A stretch of DNA of 64,000 nt from Ruegeria intermedia. GTDB taxonomy: Bacteria; Pseudomonadota; Alphaproteobacteria; Rhodobacterales; Rhodobacteraceae. The stretch lies in assembly GCF_900129345.1 (NCBI RefSeq), contig NZ_FQVK01000016.1, forward strand, positions 36,014 through 100,013. The letters run 5' to 3'. Each line of letters begins with the position of its first letter. Within the stretch, counting starts at the first letter, position 1. Under the pieces are notes generated by a model. The model ran no database searches, had not been told where the DNA came from, and was given only the letters and a program-made list of their open reading frames with translations. Shown here piece after piece: positions 63,058 to 64,000 of the stretch. Position numbers and translations under genes: made by a program.

Positions 63058-63831
63058 TCAGGTCAGCCGATACAGCGCGTTGCGTCCGAATTTTCCGCGC
63101 AATTCATAGCCATTTTGCTCCAGTATGCCCGCAATATCGACCGACCAGAACCGTTCGTGCTGGAGTTCGAAAAAGATCGCCTTGGGTTTCTGGGTGGCCG
63201 AGGCTTCGGTGATCAAAGGGGCAAGCACCCGGTCTTCCTGGCCCTCGACATCCACCTTGACCAGGTCGATCGGCGTATCCGGGTCGGACGGCAGAAACTC
63301 GGTCAGCGTCCGCACCTGAACCGATATGCCGTTGGCGCCGCGCATCGGTTCGCCCAGTCTGGCCAGCCCCAGGTTTCCCTGCGCGGGCACGAACAGCTTC
63401 ATCTCGCCGCCCTTGTCCGAAATCGCGCAATCATGGACCCGGATACAGTCAAATGCGTTCAAGCGGATGTTTTCTTCCAGCCGCGCCCGCATGACAGGGT
63501 TGGGTTCGAATGCGTGGATCACCGATCCGGGTGCCGCGACCGCTGCCAGGCGCAGGGTGTGGGCCCCGGCATTGGCGCCAACGTCATAGGCAACGATCGG
63601 GCGGTCCTTGGGCAGGTCTTTCAGAATATGCCGCAAAGCACGTTCTTCCTGGGTGCGCCCCATGCGCCATATCTGAAATTCCGTGTTGTTGTCGGCGGGA
63701 TGAATGCGCATCCGGCACCCGCGATAGTCGACCTCGGAGGGTTTCAATTCGCGGCGGATGCGTTTCCTGATCTTGTTGGGGGTGTCCGGGTCGTTGAAGA
63801 TGTCGCGCAGAAGGTCATTCGGCCAGTCCAT
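63058..63831 (-). CDS. FkbM-family methyltransferase
   Basis: A 257-residue SAM-dependent methyltransferase. VAYDVGANAGAHTLRLAAVA is motif I, IHAFEPNPVMRARLEENIRLN motif II, and DLVKVDVEGQEDRVL with FFELQHERFW identify the FkbM family, whose members methylate hydroxyls of sugars or polyketides. About 65 residues precede the core. It is alone, convergent with the era operon at 12 bases. Acceptor unknown. Confidence 0.88.
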   Translation of the reverse strand: MDWPNDLLRDIFNDPDTPNKIRKRIRRELKPSEVDYRGCRMRIHPADNNTEFQIWRMGRTQEERALRHILKDLPKDRPIVAYDVGANAGAHTLRLAAVAAPGSVIHAFEPNPVMRARLEENIRLNAFDCIRVHDCAISDKGGEMKLFVPAQGNLGLARLGEPMRGANGISVQVRTLTEFLPSDPDTPIDLVKVDVEGQEDRVLAPLITEASATQKPKAIFFELQHERFWSVDIAGILEQNGYELRGKFGRNALYRLT

Positions 63832-64000
63832 GGCATTGGATCCCGTTTTGGTTCCCGGTTCCGGGTGCTTTCTATCAGCGGGATCTGCGCTGAAGAACCC
63901 TTATTTGTAAAACTTCAGACTTGATCTGACGGACACCTCAGCGGACAGCGCTGAGAATGGGTTGTTGGCCGTCCGATTGATCGGAAGTCCTGATTGTCTT
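63832..64000. other. Right end, no gene recognised
   Basis: The last 169 bases are less GC-rich than the coding regions around them and hold no open frame of note. They should include the promoter of the leftward FkbM gene. Any gene beyond lies outside the window. Confidence 0.4.

Overview
The window is a stretch of high-GC chromosome from an alphaproteobacterium of the Rhodobacterales, most probably a marine member of the Roseobacter group. Three things point there: the sulfonate genes at the left end (hpsN family, comDE, tpa), which are a marine roseobacter trait; a MipZ division-site ATPase together with a full CtrA-type box; and the gene orders rpsP-(bluB)-rimM-trmD, atpI-B-E-F'-F without the F1 genes, and folK-rpoZ-rsh-pdxJ-acpS-lepB-rnc-era. 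No rRNA, tRNA, CRISPR, insertion sequence or prophage was recognised. Genes are densely packed and many adjacent reading frames overlap by 1-8 bases.

Layout. (1) 1-6655: organosulfonate catabolism. A 3' part of hpsN is followed by an SDR, a zinc alcohol dehydrogenase, a universal stress protein, sulfopyruvate decarboxylase ComD/ComE and an FMN 2-hydroxyacid dehydrogenase. Together they should take dihydroxypropanesulfonate and sulfolactate to sulfoacetaldehyde. Taurine-pyruvate aminotransferase Tpa, convergent with this operon, feeds the same intermediate. The next enzyme (Xsc) is not in the window. (2) 6878-8844: a DmdB-like acyl-CoA synthetase and a DOPA-dioxygenase-like protein. (3) 8935-15636: homogentisate catabolism (hmgA, fahA, maiA) with an FAD aromatic hydroxylase, a DUF2783 protein and an MBL-fold protein, controlled by a divergent MarR regulator. 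(4) 15696-18240: class III cyclase, mipZ and a Dabb protein. (5) 18299-26376: a leftward translation and secretion block (rpmE, rplS, trmD, rimM, rpsP, ffh) carrying unusual passengers: a GH25 lysozyme on the opposite strand, a sulfotransferase-like gene, a 49-residue membrane protein, bluB, chorismate mutase and two GNATs.

(6) 26635-30550: prolyl-tRNA editing protein, azoreductase, LysR/EamA pair, a second stress protein and an ArsR regulator with a clear operator. (7) 30782-33511: the F0 operon of ATP synthase, with a promoter and a strong terminator. (8) 33577-41574: glycosyltransferase, GntR/aminotransferase pair with palindromic operators, a lipoprotein, smc, a secreted protein and a P-loop kinase-like protein. 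(9) 41579-47875: lytic transglycosylase, cobD-cobC, a single-domain receiver preceded by a CtrA box, glutathionyl-hydroquinone reductase and PatB. (10) 47970-50380: def, a degenerate second def, fmt and two GlsB-like membrane proteins. (11) 50390-54440: leftward lipoprotein, TRIC channel, rnhA, methyltransferase, ispH and NYN protein. (12) 54573-63045: the rightward folK-to-era block. (13) 63058-63831: an FkbM methyltransferase.

The most interesting signals are the tandem deformylase pair whose second copy has lost its catalytic and metal-binding residues, the perfect CtrA box before an atypical receiver protein, the uncharacterised small and sulfotransferase-like genes translationally coupled to rimM and trmD, and repeated use of a shared CTAG as the stop codon of both genes in convergent pairs.
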